Shown one piece after another: positions 25,267 through 34,038 of a stretch of 64,000 nucleotides of DNA. Made by a program: the position numbers and the translations under genes. The notes beneath the pieces are model-generated. The model did not search any database. It worked only from the letters and a program-made list of their open reading frames with translations, and was not told where the DNA came from. The stretch is from Rhizosaccharibacter radicis (GTDB lineage Bacteria; Pseudomonadota; Alphaproteobacteria; Acetobacterales; Acetobacteraceae). The stretch lies in assembly GCA_024508355.1 (NCBI GenBank), contig JAMZEJ010000011.1:1-64000 (forward strand), in the 5' to 3' direction. Numbering within the stretch: position 1 is the stretch's first letter; the number at the start of each line of letters is the position of its first letter.

Positions 25267-26127
25267 CCGGCTCCTGTAGGAGGCGGGGGCGTCCGATGGC
25301 AACGCCACCCGGGCGGCCCGGGAAGCCGCTCGCCCTCGGAAGCGCCGGTCCGAAGCCGCGGGCCTTCCATCGGGCGACGGAGGCGTTGCGCCGGGCCGCC
25401 GGGATCGCCTCGCGGCCCGGCGCGGCGGGATGGCGGTTCGGCGGAACCGGACGGACGCGCGCGCCTGTTGGATCGGCGGCATCCATGACTGTCTGCCCAG
25501 CGACCACGCATCGATCTGGCGGCCGCGCGGACGGGCGCGGCGGGCGCGGAATCGCCCCGCGCGGGCGGTCGCGGCACTCCAACGCGCCTGCGCCGAGGAG
25601 CCGCGCGTCCGACCTGCACCGCGGAACCGACCCGCCAGATGGTCATGATGGCGTAAGGGCGGACGTGGATCGAGCGCCGTCACCGGGAGCTCGACGCGGC
25701 GGCGAGCGGCCCAGCAACCACGGATCGGTCTGGCGGCCGCGCGGACGGGCGCGGCTTTGCAACCCGCCTGCGCGGAGGACCTGCGTCCGACCTGTACCGC
25801 GGAACCGATCCGCCAGATGGTCGTGATGGCGGAAGGGCGGACGTGGATCGGGCGCCATCACCGGGAGCTCGACGCGGCGGCGAGGTGCGTATGTGATCGC
25901 CGCCACCTCTCCCGGCGGCCGGGCGCCGTCGCCGAAGGGGTGGCGTCCGGTCATGCGCCGACACCGGCGGCGCGGCCGAATCCTGTTCCGCGCATCCCGG
26001 AGGCCGGCGGAACGGCGGCTCGGTCATCGGTGTCGTCGATGGAGGCCGGGCCCCGCATCGGCCCGGAAACGGCCGCTTTCGCAGCCGGCGCTTTCCCATC
26101 CGGCGCGGACACCTTAGGGAATCGGGC
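25267..26127. other. intergenic region carrying a long tandem duplication
   Basis: About 860 bp between divergent hrpB (minus) and the ScsB-like gene (plus). Its middle is occupied by the imperfect tandem duplication at 25495-25884. The last part before 26128 carries AGGGAA, the likely ribosome site of the next gene. No open frame here resembles a protein. Confidence 0.6.
25495..25884. repeat. imperfect tandem duplication of about 200 bp
   Basis: Copy 1 (25495-25706, 212 bp) and copy 2 (25709-25884, 176 bp) share long near-identical blocks. Examples are CTGGCGGCCGCGCGGACGGG, GGGCGGACGTGGATCG and CACCGGGAGCTCGACGCGGC. Copy 2 lacks about 38 bp present in copy 1 after the GGGCGCGG block. Scattered substitutions show the duplication is not recent. 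It contains no transposase, no terminal inverted repeats and no plausible gene. It could be an old slippage product or a repeat family with copies elsewhere in the genome. Confidence 0.8.
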
Positions 26128-28338
26128 ATGGGCTTCATTCACCGCACCGTTCCCCGGCTCGCCGCGATCGTCGCATCCGTTTGCCTGCTTTGGGGAACCG
26201 CGCTTTCAGCCGGGCACGCGGCCGAAAGCGCCGCGGTCTCGACCGACCATGACAGCGTGACCCTGGTGACGGACGCGGATGCCTTCACCCCCGGCCGGCC
26301 GCTGGGTGTGGGGCTGCGGCTCAAGCTGGCACCCGGCTGGCACACCTACTGGCTCAACCCTGGCGACGCGGGGGAGCCGGCCGACCTGTCCGTGCAGGCC
26401 ACGGGTGGCGGCGTCGGCAAGACGGCCGATATCCGCTGGCCGGCGCCGCAACGCCTGCCGGAAGGGCCGCTGATGAGCTTCGGCTATACCGGCGACGTGT
26501 TGCTGCCCGCCACGCTGGTGCCTGCGGCGGGACCGGCGGGCGGTCCGATGCGTCTCCAGGCCGAAGCGAGCTGGCTCGCCTGCAACGACGTGTGCGTGCC
26601 CGAGCGGGGGCGATTCACTCTGGAGCTTCCGGCCGGCGATCCGAAGCCCTCCGCCGAGGCGCCCCTGTTCGCGGCGGCGGCGGCCCGTACGCCGCGTCCG
26701 TCGCCCTTTCCGGCGAGCGTATCCCCCGACGGGCTGCTGACGATCATGTGCAAGGGGCTGGACCGCGAAAGCGTGGCCGCCGCCACGTTCTTCCCGGACA
26801 AGGCCGGGGTGATCGACCAGGTGGCACCGCAGCCGCTGTCGGTGCAGCCCGGCGAGGTGAAGCTGAGCCTCGTGCCGCTCGCCGACCCCGGGGCGCCCAA
26901 AAGCGGTGCCCGGCCGGCCGTGCTGACGGCACCCCTGGCCGGCGTGCTGGTGTTGCGCGACTCGAGGGGCACCGAAACCGCGCTGCAACTGACCGCCGCT
27001 CCCGTGGCGGGTGCGGATGGCGCCAGGCAGGCAAGCCCCGTCGCCGCCGGAACGGTGCCCCCGCCCCGGGTGATCGCTCCCGCCGCCGTCTCGCCCGCCG
27101 GGCTCGCGCTCCTGCGGATGCTGTTGTTCGCGCTGCTGGGCGGGCTGGTGCTGAACCTGATGCCCTGCGTGTTTCCGGTGCTGGCCATGAAGGCGCTGGC
27201 GATCGCGCGCTTGTCGGGCGCGCAACGGGGCGCGCAGCGGAGTTCGGCGTTCTTCTACACGGCAGGCGTGCTGCTGGCGTTTCTGGCGCTGGGCGGCCTG
27301 ACCCTGGCGCTGCATGCCGCGAGCGATGCCGCGGGCTGGGGCTTCCAGTTCCAGATGCCGGTGTTCGTGGTGGGCACGGCCTGGCTGTTGTTCGGGATCG
27401 GGCTCAACCTCGTGGGCGCGTTCGAGATCGGCGGCGGGGCGCTGGCCGGAACGGGCAGCGGTCTGGCGGCGCGCGGCGGTCACGGGGGCGATTTCGCCGC
27501 GGGGCTGCTGGCGGTGCTGGTGGCCACGCCCTGCACCGCGCCGTTCATGGGCGCAGCACTCGCCGGGGCGCTGGCGGCGCCGCCGGCGGTGGGGCTGCTG
27601 ATCTTCGCCGCCATGGGTCTGGGGCTGGCGCTGCCCTATCTGCTGGTGGCGCTGGTGCCGGGCGTGGCCAACGCGATGCCGCGTCCGGGTCCCTGGATGG
27701 TGGTGCTCCGGCAGTTCCTGGCCTTTCCCATGTTCGCGACCTGCGCCTGGCTGGCCTGGGTGGCATCGCAGGAGGGCGGCTCCACCGCCGTGCTGTTGTT
27801 GTCGGTCGGGCTGGTGCTGCTGGCGCTGGCCGGCTGGCTGTTCGGGTTGTCGCAGCGCGCGACGATGGCCGGGGGGGCGAGGCGGCCGATCCGTTTCGGG
27901 CAGTTCGCCGCCTTCGCGGCCGTGCTGGTGACGCTGGCGCTGCTGCCCGGCCTGGCGCGGTTGTGCGGGCCCGGAGCCACCGGCGCCGCGACGGCCGAGG
28001 GCTGGCAGCCTTTCAGCCGCGAGGCGCTGGCGAAGGCTCGGGCGGCGGGGCGTCCGGTGCTGGTGGACATGAGCGCGGCCTGGTGCATCACCTGCCTGGT
28101 GAACGAGCGCATCGCCTTCACCTCGGCACCGGTCCGCGCCGCCTTCCGGGCGCACGACGTGGCGCTGTTGAAGGGCGACTGGACCAACCGCGACGACGCC
28201 ATCACCGCGTTCCTGCACGAGCATGGCCGCGACGGCGTGCCGTTCTACATGTTCTATCCGGCGCGCGCGGAGGGCAGGGTGCTGCCGCAGATCCTCACGC
28301 CGGGCGCGATGCTCCGGTTGCTGGACGAGCCGGGCTGA
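26128..28338 (+). CDS. ScsB/DsbD-like thiol:disulfide interchange protein
   Basis: A 736-residue inner-membrane protein that moves electrons from cytoplasmic thioredoxin to periplasmic thiols. After a signal peptide comes a periplasmic domain with C152 and C156 in ACNDVCVPE, the arrangement seen in ScsB (suppressor of copper sensitivity) rather than classical DsbD. About eight membrane helices follow, with the paired cysteines in LNLMPCVFPVLAMKALA and VATPCTAPFMG. The C-terminal thioredoxin domain has SAAWCITCLVNE. AGGGAA precedes the ATG. Copper chaperones lie 10 kb away, so a role in copper or protein thiol repair is plausible. A 38-bp gap separates it from the acetyltransferase gene. Confidence 0.9.
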   Translation: MGFIHRTVPRLAAIVASVCLLWGTALSAGHAAESAAVSTDHDSVTLVTDADAFTPGRPLGVGLRLKLAPGWHTYWLNPGDAGEPADLSVQATGGGVGKTADIRWPAPQRLPEGPLMSFGYTGDVLLPATLVPAAGPAGGPMRLQAEASWLACNDVCVPERGRFTLELPAGDPKPSAEAPLFAAAAARTPRPSPFPASVSPDGLLTIMCKGLDRESVAAATFFPDKAGVIDQVAPQPLSVQPGEVKLSLVPLADPGAPKSGARPAVLTAPLAGVLVLRDSRGTETALQLTAAPVAGADGARQASPVAAGTVPPPRVIAPAAVSPAGLALLRMLLFALLGGLVLNLMPCVFPVLAMKALAIARLSGAQRGAQRSSAFFYTAGVLLAFLALGGLTLALHAASDAAGWGFQFQMPVFVVGTAWLLFGIGLNLVGAFEIGGGALAGTGSGLAARGGHGGDFAAGLLAVLVATPCTAPFMGAALAGALAAPPAVGLLIFAAMGLGLALPYLLVALVPGVANAMPRPGPWMVVLRQFLAFPMFATCAWLAWVASQEGGSTAVLLLSVGLVLLALAGWLFGLSQRATMAGGARRPIRFGQFAAFAAVLVTLALLPGLARLCGPGATGAATAEGWQPFSREALAKARAAGRPVLVDMSAAWCITCLVNERIAFTSAPVRAAFRAHDVALLKGDWTNRDDAITAFLHEHGRDGVPFYMFYPARAEGRVLPQILTPGAMLRLLDEPG

Positions 28339-28376
28339 GCGCCCCGGCCCGGTTCCGGATGCCACCGTGAGGAGCG

Positions 28377-28829
28377 ATGCCGTCGCGATCGTGCGGGGAG
28401 GCCGTTGCCGGCGACGAGGTGGCCGCGGTGGCGCTATGGAAGGCCGCCGGCCTGGCCGGCTTCGGCAACGATCCCGTCGCGGACTTCCATCTCGCGCTGC
28501 TCGGTCCTTCTTCCGCCGTGCTGGTGGCGGAAGATGCCGGAGGCACGATTTCCGGCACCGTCATGGTCGGTCATGACGGGCATCGCGGCTGGCTCTACTA
28601 CGTCGCGGTGGCCCCCGCGGCCCGGGGCCAGGGCGTCGGGCGCCACCTGGTAGCCGTCGCCGAGCAATGGCTTCGGGCCAGGGGGACGCCCAAGGTCCAG
28701 CTGATGGTGCGCCCTGCCAACGCTGCGGTGGCCGGGTTCTACCATCGGCTCGGTTATGCCGAAGCGCCGCGCGTGGTGATGGCCAAGCGTTTGGACGGAT
28801 CGGACGCCGTCGAGAACGAGCCGCGATAA
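28377..28829 (+). CDS. GNAT-family N-acetyltransferase, possibly frameshifted at the N-terminus
   Basis: A 150-residue acetyl-CoA-dependent acetyltransferase. The acetyl-CoA loop is VAPAARGQGVGRHLV, with the following helix and LMVRPANAAVAGFYHRLGY as in YpeA-like members. ATG 28377 follows GAGGAG by 4 nt. The first ten residues do not look like a GNAT first strand. In the neighbouring frame, from GTG 28367, the DNA encodes VRSDAVAIVR; dropping one G from GGGG at 28395-28398 would join it to EAVAGDEVAAVALWKAAGL, a classical N-terminus. So either this start is right or one base is extra. The substrate is unknown. Confidence 0.82.
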   Translation: MPSRSCGEAVAGDEVAAVALWKAAGLAGFGNDPVADFHLALLGPSSAVLVAEDAGGTISGTVMVGHDGHRGWLYYVAVAPAARGQGVGRHLVAVAEQWLRARGTPKVQLMVRPANAAVAGFYHRLGYAEAPRVVMAKRLDGSDAVENEPR

Positions 28830-29096
28830 GGGCCGGCGGCATTGGTTCGCGCGCCGGCGGGATCGCGGGTGCGGCGCCGTTTCGGGTTCTGCCGCGCGCC
28901 TTCCCCAACCGTCGAGGGCCTGCGCGATCTGCTTCCATCCGGCCTCGCTCGCCCGGTTGGCGCGTGCTCGGGGATGCGTGCCGCTCGCGACGCCGGGGTC
29001 GATGCGGCTCCTTGGGGCGACGGGCCCGCGTGGTGATGGCATGGTCGATCCGGTGCCGCCCCGCGTGTGGATGCCGTTCGCTTCCGGAGGTCACCG

Positions 29097-29606
29097 ATGT
29101 TCTTCCGTCGATCCGCGCTCCTGTTCTCCGTTCTCGTGACAACCGCCTCGGCCGGGGCGGCCGCATCCCCGCTGCCGGACGAGCTGGCGGCGACCGTTCC
29201 CGATCGACCGGCGATCCAGGAGCTGCTCGACACCTATACCCGGGCGGTGAGCACCCGGAACCAGACGCTGTTCGAGAGCCTGCTGCTCAACAAGCAAATC
29301 CCGTTCGCGTTCGTGGGCGGCGCGGCGGGTCCGAACGCCAGGATCGGTGCGGAGCGGAACTACGAGGCCTTCCGGAAAGGCGTGTTCGAGGGCGCGCCTA
29401 TCACCCAGAGCTTCAGCGACGAGCAGATCCGGCAGGACGGCGCACTCGCCGACGTGACGCTGGTGTTCACCAACGTGGCGGCGAGTGGGCGGAGCCGTGG
29501 CTTCAAGACGATGCAGCTCCTGAAGGTCGGCGGCCGCTGGAAGATCGCCAGCGAGTTCTTCACCGGACACAGGCTCGCGGATCGAGCCGCGACCGCTGGG
29601 GAGTAA
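29097..29606 (+). CDS. secreted SnoaL/NTF2-like protein
   Basis: A 169-residue exported protein with a signal peptide (FRRSALLFSVLVTTASAGAAA). The mature part looks like a small NTF2/SnoaL-type alpha+beta barrel: an N-terminal helix IQELLDTYTRAVSTRN, then strands ending in the typical LLKVGGRWKIASEFF. ATG 29097 has GGAGG 6 nt upstream, which decides the start. These domains serve either as small-molecule enzymes or as accessory domains; no catalytic residues can be named. It is flanked by spacers of about 265 bp on both sides and appears monocistronic. Confidence 0.78.
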   Translation: MFFRRSALLFSVLVTTASAGAAASPLPDELAATVPDRPAIQELLDTYTRAVSTRNQTLFESLLLNKQIPFAFVGGAAGPNARIGAERNYEAFRKGVFEGAPITQSFSDEQIRQDGALADVTLVFTNVAASGRSRGFKTMQLLKVGGRWKIASEFFTGHRLADRAATAGE

Positions 29607-29658
29607 CCAAATATCCCGATACCCCGGGGCGGGGAGCACCCGTGATGACCATCGCCCG

Positions 29659-29726
29659 CTGATCGGTCCGGACCGGCGCGGCGGGCGGCACTTCGTCGGG
29701 CCTGCTGATCGGCCCGGACCGGCGCG
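29659..29726. repeat. 22-bp direct repeat, two copies
   Basis: CTGATCGGTCCGGACCGGCGCG at 29659 recurs at 29705 with one mismatch. The core CGGTCCGGACCG is palindromic in the first copy. It lies in the spacer between convergent genes, so a termination or binding role is possible but not shown. Confidence 0.5.
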
Positions 29727-29866
29727 ACCCCCCTTATGATGGTCGCGCGACTACCCGCCGGGATGGTGTCCCGCAATCGGGTGCCGGCCTGTGATGCGCT
29801 CCGAAGCCGCCGCGGGCCCGGTCAGGGCAGCTTCCGCGGCAGGCGCGCCGGCACCTGCGGCGCACG

Positions 29867-30790
29867 CTAGTAGCCGCCCGGGGTGACGGGGGTGCCGCCG
29901 TTCGCGGGGACGGGCACCGGCACGGCGCCGGGTGGGGGCGTCAGCACCGAAGGCGGGGGTGAAAGGGTCGTCGGCGGGTTGAGGCTTCCGGGATTGACCG
30001 CCGGATCCGTCACCGGCGTCGTCGGGCTCGTGTTGCCGCCGCCGCCCACCGCCGGGGCCGAGCCCGCGGGAGACATGGGAGCAAGCTGCACGGGGGCGCC
30101 GACGGAGGTCGGGGCGCCCTTCGCGCCGCCGGTCGAGCCGCCCGCCGCCGAGGAGGTCCCGGGCGCGGACAGGGTCTGCTGTTCCACCGACCCGGCCACG
30201 GGGGCGCCGGACGCGTCGACCAGCCAGTCGCGGAGCGAACGGCGGACCTGGAATTCCAGCTCCACGTTCATGTCCTGCATCATCTGCCGGGTCAGGTCGT
30301 ACAGCTCGGCGCGCAGGCCGCCATTGTCGTTGTCGGTGCCGGGGACGAACTGCCGCGACACGTGCGCTTCCGCGTAGCCGGCATGCCCGCCCGTGCCCGA
30401 CAGGATGTCAAGATGCACGCTCAGATGGCCGTCCAGGGGGCCGCCCGGCTGGCCGGTGATGGAGGCCTGGTCGATGGTGAACACGGCGGTACCCGTGGAG
30501 CCGGCCGGCACGAGCCGGTCGTGCGCCATCTGCTGCAGGGCCGCGTCGGGCGTCACCGGGGATTGCGACGCGAGGTCCTGCGGTCCGGACGCGGCGGCGC
30601 TGTTGTCCTGCACCGACAGCGATGCCACCCCGAGCCGGAGCGGCGTCAGGTAGTCGTAATGCAGCGGCGCGAACGTCTGGTCGGTGCTGCCGCCGCCACC
30701 GCAGGCGGCGAGCAGCAGGGGCAGGGCCACCGCCAGCAGGCGCGATCCGCCGCGCCACGCCGCGCCGGCACGTCCGGAGGAGCGTCTCAT
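29867..30790 (-). CDS. lipoprotein of unknown function with a proline-rich tail
   Basis: A 307-residue lipoprotein: the lipobox LLLAACGG predicts lipidation of the Cys after a signal peptide. The middle (about 40-200) is a folded-looking domain with AHVSRQFVPGTDND and YDLTRQMMQDMNVELEFQVR. The last 100 residues are Pro/Gly/Ser/Thr-rich and low in complexity. I recognise no family. I use ATG 30790, which overlaps the stop of the upstream gene as ATGA; another ATG at 30817 would add nine basic residues. The coupling implies the two unknown proteins work together at the envelope. Confidence 0.78.
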   Translation of the reverse strand: MRRSSGRAGAAWRGGSRLLAVALPLLLAACGGGGSTDQTFAPLHYDYLTPLRLGVASLSVQDNSAAASGPQDLASQSPVTPDAALQQMAHDRLVPAGSTGTAVFTIDQASITGQPGGPLDGHLSVHLDILSGTGGHAGYAEAHVSRQFVPGTDNDNGGLRAELYDLTRQMMQDMNVELEFQVRRSLRDWLVDASGAPVAGSVEQQTLSAPGTSSAAGGSTGGAKGAPTSVGAPVQLAPMSPAGSAPAVGGGGNTSPTTPVTDPAVNPGSLNPPTTLSPPPSVLTPPPGAVPVPVPANGGTPVTPGGY

Positions 30791-32157
30791 CGGCCGAGTC
30801 CGAACAAGCGCTGCCACCAGCTCGTCTGTTTCGCCGGGGCCGCGGCCATGCGTTCCTCCCCCTCCGGATCGTCCCTCACCAGCGCCGGCGGGAACGGGTC
30901 CTGGAAGCCCGCATCGAGCACGCTCATCCGGTCGAGCTCTCCCGGCCGTCGCACGGGGGCTCCCAGCGTGGGCTCGGTGCGCGGCGGCAAGCGCGCGGGC
31001 GACGCGGGATCGATCGCCAGAGCGGGATCGAAGCCTGGCGGGGGCACCGGCCGGTCGGCCGGAGGTGCCTCCACCGGCGGATAGGACGTCGGCCCCGACG
31101 CCGCGCCGTCCGGCGGACCGTTGTCCGCCGGGCGATAGCCGCCGTCCTTCTCGGCCGTCGGCAGATCCGCCGGGTCGGGAGATGTCGGAGCAACCGCGGG
31201 CGGGACGGGATGGCCGGATCCGCGAGTGATCGCCGGTTCCGATCCGGCGCCGTAGGCCGGCTCGATCTCGGCCGGAACAGGCGCGACGGCCGGCGGAACG
31301 GGCGCGGACGGCGGCTCGAAGCCGCTCAATCCCTGCATTTCGGGCAGCATCACCGCGCGTTCGGTGTGGGTCGCGTAGTACGACAACAGGGGCAGCAGCG
31401 GATCGGTGGCCGACGCATCGGCCCGGTCGGTGGCCACGATGCCCTGGTCCGGCAGATACAGCGCGATGCCGCCGGGCTCGTGGCGCTCGGGCACCGTCAG
31501 GTAGAACACGCTGCCGCTGTTCGGGTCGAGGTAGCGGAAGCAGGCGGCTCCCGGCAGGACGATGCGCTCCTGCATCGTCACCAGTCCCGCGTCGAACGGC
31601 GAGGGCACGCGGCGGCCATCTCCGTTGTTCAGGCTGCGGAAGCTGTGGAGGATGCCCTCCGCGTCCGGGCAGGTGCCCACCGGGTGCCGGACGGCCTCGT
31701 CATCCATGGCGGACACCGGCATGACCCGCGGCAGTCCCGGCACCAGCGGCGCTCCCACCTCCACCAGGGCCGACACCGTGCCGTCGAGCAGGTGTTCCAG
31801 CTCGTGCGCCGTGGAGGGCACGGCGGCGTGGGGCGCGCGCACCGCCTCGTCGAACAGGATGCGCAGGCGCGGCTCCAGCAAAACGCCGAGCGCCTGGCGG
31901 TCGGCGTCGGAAAGCGAGGCGATCGACTGCGCGCGCACGTCGAGCATCTCGTCGAGCACCCAGGCGGCTTCCCGTCCGTCCGCGTGGCGCAGTTCCAGAA
32001 GCAGGAAAGGGGGAAAGTCCGTGGCCAGCCCCACCGCCCTCCAGCCCTCTTCGAGCGCGGGAACGGTTTCGCCGTTCAGCAGCACGGGGAAATGTTCCCC
32101 GTCCGCGTCGCTCACCTGGAGAACGCCATCCTTGAAGGTTACCGGCCAGCTCGGCAC
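30787..32157 (-). CDS. uncharacterised protein with a proline-rich C-terminal half
   Basis: A 456-residue protein of unknown function. The N-terminal 290 residues look globular, with motifs such as VTFKDGVLQVSDADGEH, WVLDEMLDVRAQSI and RYLDPNSGSVFYLTVPERHE. The remainder is a Pro/Ala-rich linker ending in an aromatic-basic tail, TSWWQRLFGLGR. There is no signal peptide or membrane helix. I start at GTG 32157, which follows GGGGGAA by about 7 nt; an ATG at 32259 would add 34 Arg-rich residues. It is translationally coupled to the downstream lipoprotein gene and lies 203 bp after hslO on the same strand. Confidence 0.75.
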   Translation of the reverse strand: MPSWPVTFKDGVLQVSDADGEHFPVLLNGETVPALEEGWRAVGLATDFPPFLLLELRHADGREAAWVLDEMLDVRAQSIASLSDADRQALGVLLEPRLRILFDEAVRAPHAAVPSTAHELEHLLDGTVSALVEVGAPLVPGLPRVMPVSAMDDEAVRHPVGTCPDAEGILHSFRSLNNGDGRRVPSPFDAGLVTMQERIVLPGAACFRYLDPNSGSVFYLTVPERHEPGGIALYLPDQGIVATDRADASATDPLLPLLSYYATHTERAVMLPEMQGLSGFEPPSAPVPPAVAPVPAEIEPAYGAGSEPAITRGSGHPVPPAVAPTSPDPADLPTAEKDGGYRPADNGPPDGAASGPTSYPPVEAPPADRPVPPPGFDPALAIDPASPARLPPRTEPTLGAPVRRPGELDRMSVLDAGFQDPFPPALVRDDPEGEERMAAAPAKQTSWWQRLFGLGR

Positions 32158-32360
32158 GCGCTTGTTCCCCCGGCATCCGCCACGTGAGCTTGTTGCGGTC
32201 CGGCGACAGCGCCGGACCGGCTCCGCACGCCGGATCCGGGCGCCCGAGTCGTTCCGCACCGAGGTGAGCGGAACCGGGCCGGCGCCGGAGCGGCAGCGCG
32301 GCGAAGGCTACAAATCAATTCCCACCGCAGCAAGGACGCCCTTCCGGCGCCGGTTCCGCG

Positions 32361-33374
32361 TCAGGAAGCCCCGTGCACGGAGTCGCGCGGGAACCGGAAA
32401 TCGACGTTGCAGAACTCGCAGCGCATGACGATGTCGCCGCCCACGTCCATGTGGTCCAGATCGTCGGGAGGAAAGGTTTCCAGGATGCCGGCCAGCCGGG
32501 CCCGGGAACAACGGCAGCCATAGGCAAGGGCGCGCGGGCGGTCCGCGGCCACCCCGTTCTCGTGGAACAAGCGGAACAAGAGCTGCTCGGCCGGCAGCGC
32601 GTCGTCCAGCAGCTCGGCATCGGACAGGGTGCGGGCCAGCACCAGCGCTTCCTGCCAGCCATCCGGATCGCCGAGCCCTGCCGCCGCTCCGGGCGCGTCG
32701 GGATCCGGACGGACGGCGCTTCCGTTCACGATGTTGTCCAGCTCGGGAGGCTGCAGGATGCCGCCCTCGCCGGCGATGCGTTCCAGCACCAGGGCGCCGG
32801 CGCGCCAGCCGCCTTCCGTGAGCGCGCAGGCCAGCCGCACCTGGCAATCGTGCTGCTCGCTGTTCTCGAAATAGTGCATCGCCATCTCCGAGAGCGAGCC
32901 TCCCTCGATGGCGACGATGCCCTGGTGACGCTCCGTGTCCGGCCCCTGATCCACGGTCAGCGCGAGATAGCCGTCGCCCAGCAGCTGCCGCGCGGTGGGC
33001 TCGGGCGCCTGCGCCAGCAGCGCCGACAGCTTCTCCGCGTCGAAGCGGGCATGGAAGCGCAGCGCGCCCGCGTCCGTGCAGTCGGCCAGCAGCATGCCGA
33101 CCGGGCCGTCGCCCTTGACCTGCAGGCTGAACGAACCCTGGAACTTCAGCGCGGAAGCCAGCCCCGCCACCATGGCCAGCGCCTCGCCGCCGAGGCGGCT
33201 CACCGGCTCCGGATTGTCATGACGGGACAGAAGCGCGTCGGCCAACGGTCCCAGCCGCACCACCCGCCCGCGCACCGGCCGATCGGGCAGGAAGAAGGGC
33301 AGGATGCCGCGCGGCACCACGAGGTCGGGCACGTCCGGACGGTTGCTGTCGAGAAAGGCGGGAGTATCGACCAT
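32361..33374 (-). CDS. hslO: redox-regulated chaperone Hsp33
   Basis: Hsp33 is a cytoplasmic holdase switched on by oxidation: its four zinc cysteines form disulfides and the protein then binds unfolding clients. All four are visible in this 337-residue protein, YGCRCSRARL and MRCEFCNVDF. The N-terminal domain has SLQVKGDGPVGMLLADCTD and the family stretch DGYLALTVDQGPD. The length is slightly above the usual 290-300 because of a Pro/Asp-rich loop near residues 215-240. In alphaproteobacteria hslO often follows argD-argF; here a small unknown gene and a terminator lie between. Confidence 0.95.
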   Translation of the reverse strand: MVDTPAFLDSNRPDVPDLVVPRGILPFFLPDRPVRGRVVRLGPLADALLSRHDNPEPVSRLGGEALAMVAGLASALKFQGSFSLQVKGDGPVGMLLADCTDAGALRFHARFDAEKLSALLAQAPEPTARQLLGDGYLALTVDQGPDTERHQGIVAIEGGSLSEMAMHYFENSEQHDCQVRLACALTEGGWRAGALVLERIAGEGGILQPPELDNIVNGSAVRPDPDAPGAAAGLGDPDGWQEALVLARTLSDAELLDDALPAEQLLFRLFHENGVAADRPRALAYGCRCSRARLAGILETFPPDDLDHMDVGGDIVMRCEFCNVDFRFPRDSVHGAS

Positions 33375-33596
33375 CGGCGCTAGATAAGCAGCGCGCGTCG
33401 CTCGCGCCAGCGGTTCCGTCCGGTAAATCGTTCACGAAATGTTCCGGGCGGGAGAGTTATGCCCGCGCCAACCCCGCCGGAAAGCCCACTGCGCGATCTT
33501 TCCGCACCGGTATCGCCGGCGACAGCGACGGCGGGAGAGCCGCGACCCACTCCCGGTCTCGGACGCCGCGCGACGGAAGGGACGCGGTGGCGCGGG

Positions 33597-33917
33597 CTAG
33601 GCGATGCGGGCGGTGATGTCGGCTTCCAGCGCTTCCAGCCGCTGCTCCAGGCGGGTCAACGCGGATCCGGACAGGGCGCCGTCCTCGCGCAGCCCGTCCA
33701 GGAAGCGGCGGCGGCACCGGTCGTGATGCGAGTCCAGATCGGCGACGTTGCCGGCGGTGGCCAGGCAGTCGAGATAGCCGTTGCACAAGCCGCGCACCGC
33801 GGGCCGGTCGGGCAGCATGTCGCGGCGGATATCGTCCATCGCCGCCTCGACCCAGCCGGGCGCCGCCGGCACGTCCTCGGTGGTGGAGGGATGTTCGGGG
33901 TCGCTGCCGATCGCCAT
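33597..33917 (-). CDS. small cytoplasmic protein of unknown function
   Basis: A 106-residue protein without a recognised family. ATG 33917 is preceded by GAGGA with an 8-nt spacer, which decides the start over an open frame extending to 34079. It is predicted helical, with three cysteines in RGLCNGYLDCLATAG and HHDRCRRRFLDGL, and a C-terminal heptad-like helix ALTRLEQRLEALEADITARI. The intrinsic terminator at 34003-34033 lies directly upstream, so the gene must have its own promoter within about 85 bp. It is followed by hslO 222 bp later on the same strand. Confidence 0.72.
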   Translation of the reverse strand: MAIGSDPEHPSTTEDVPAAPGWVEAAMDDIRRDMLPDRPAVRGLCNGYLDCLATAGNVADLDSHHDRCRRRFLDGLREDGALSGSALTRLEQRLEALEADITARIA

Positions 33918-34002
33918 GTCGCCGTTCCTCGCCGCCGGCCCCGTCCATCCGGAACCGTCTCCCCAACGGCCCAGACCGGCCAGCGGTGCAGGCACCCGCG
34001 GG

Positions 34003-34033
34003 AAAAACCGCCCCGGACCGACGCCCGGGGCGG
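34003..34033 (-). terminator. intrinsic terminator of argDF
   Basis: On the minus strand CCGCCCCGG and CCGGGGCGG form a perfect 9-bp stem with an 8-nt loop, followed by TTTTT. It starts 5 bp after the argF stop. This is the clearest rho-independent terminator in the window. Confidence 0.9.
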
Positions 34034-34038
34034 CATGC

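Noticed and set aside
25643-26138. Minus-strand frames coding similar peptides in both copies of the 25.5-25.9 kb duplication
   Set aside because: The similarity only reflects the DNA duplication; frames are Arg/Pro-rich and interrupted differently.
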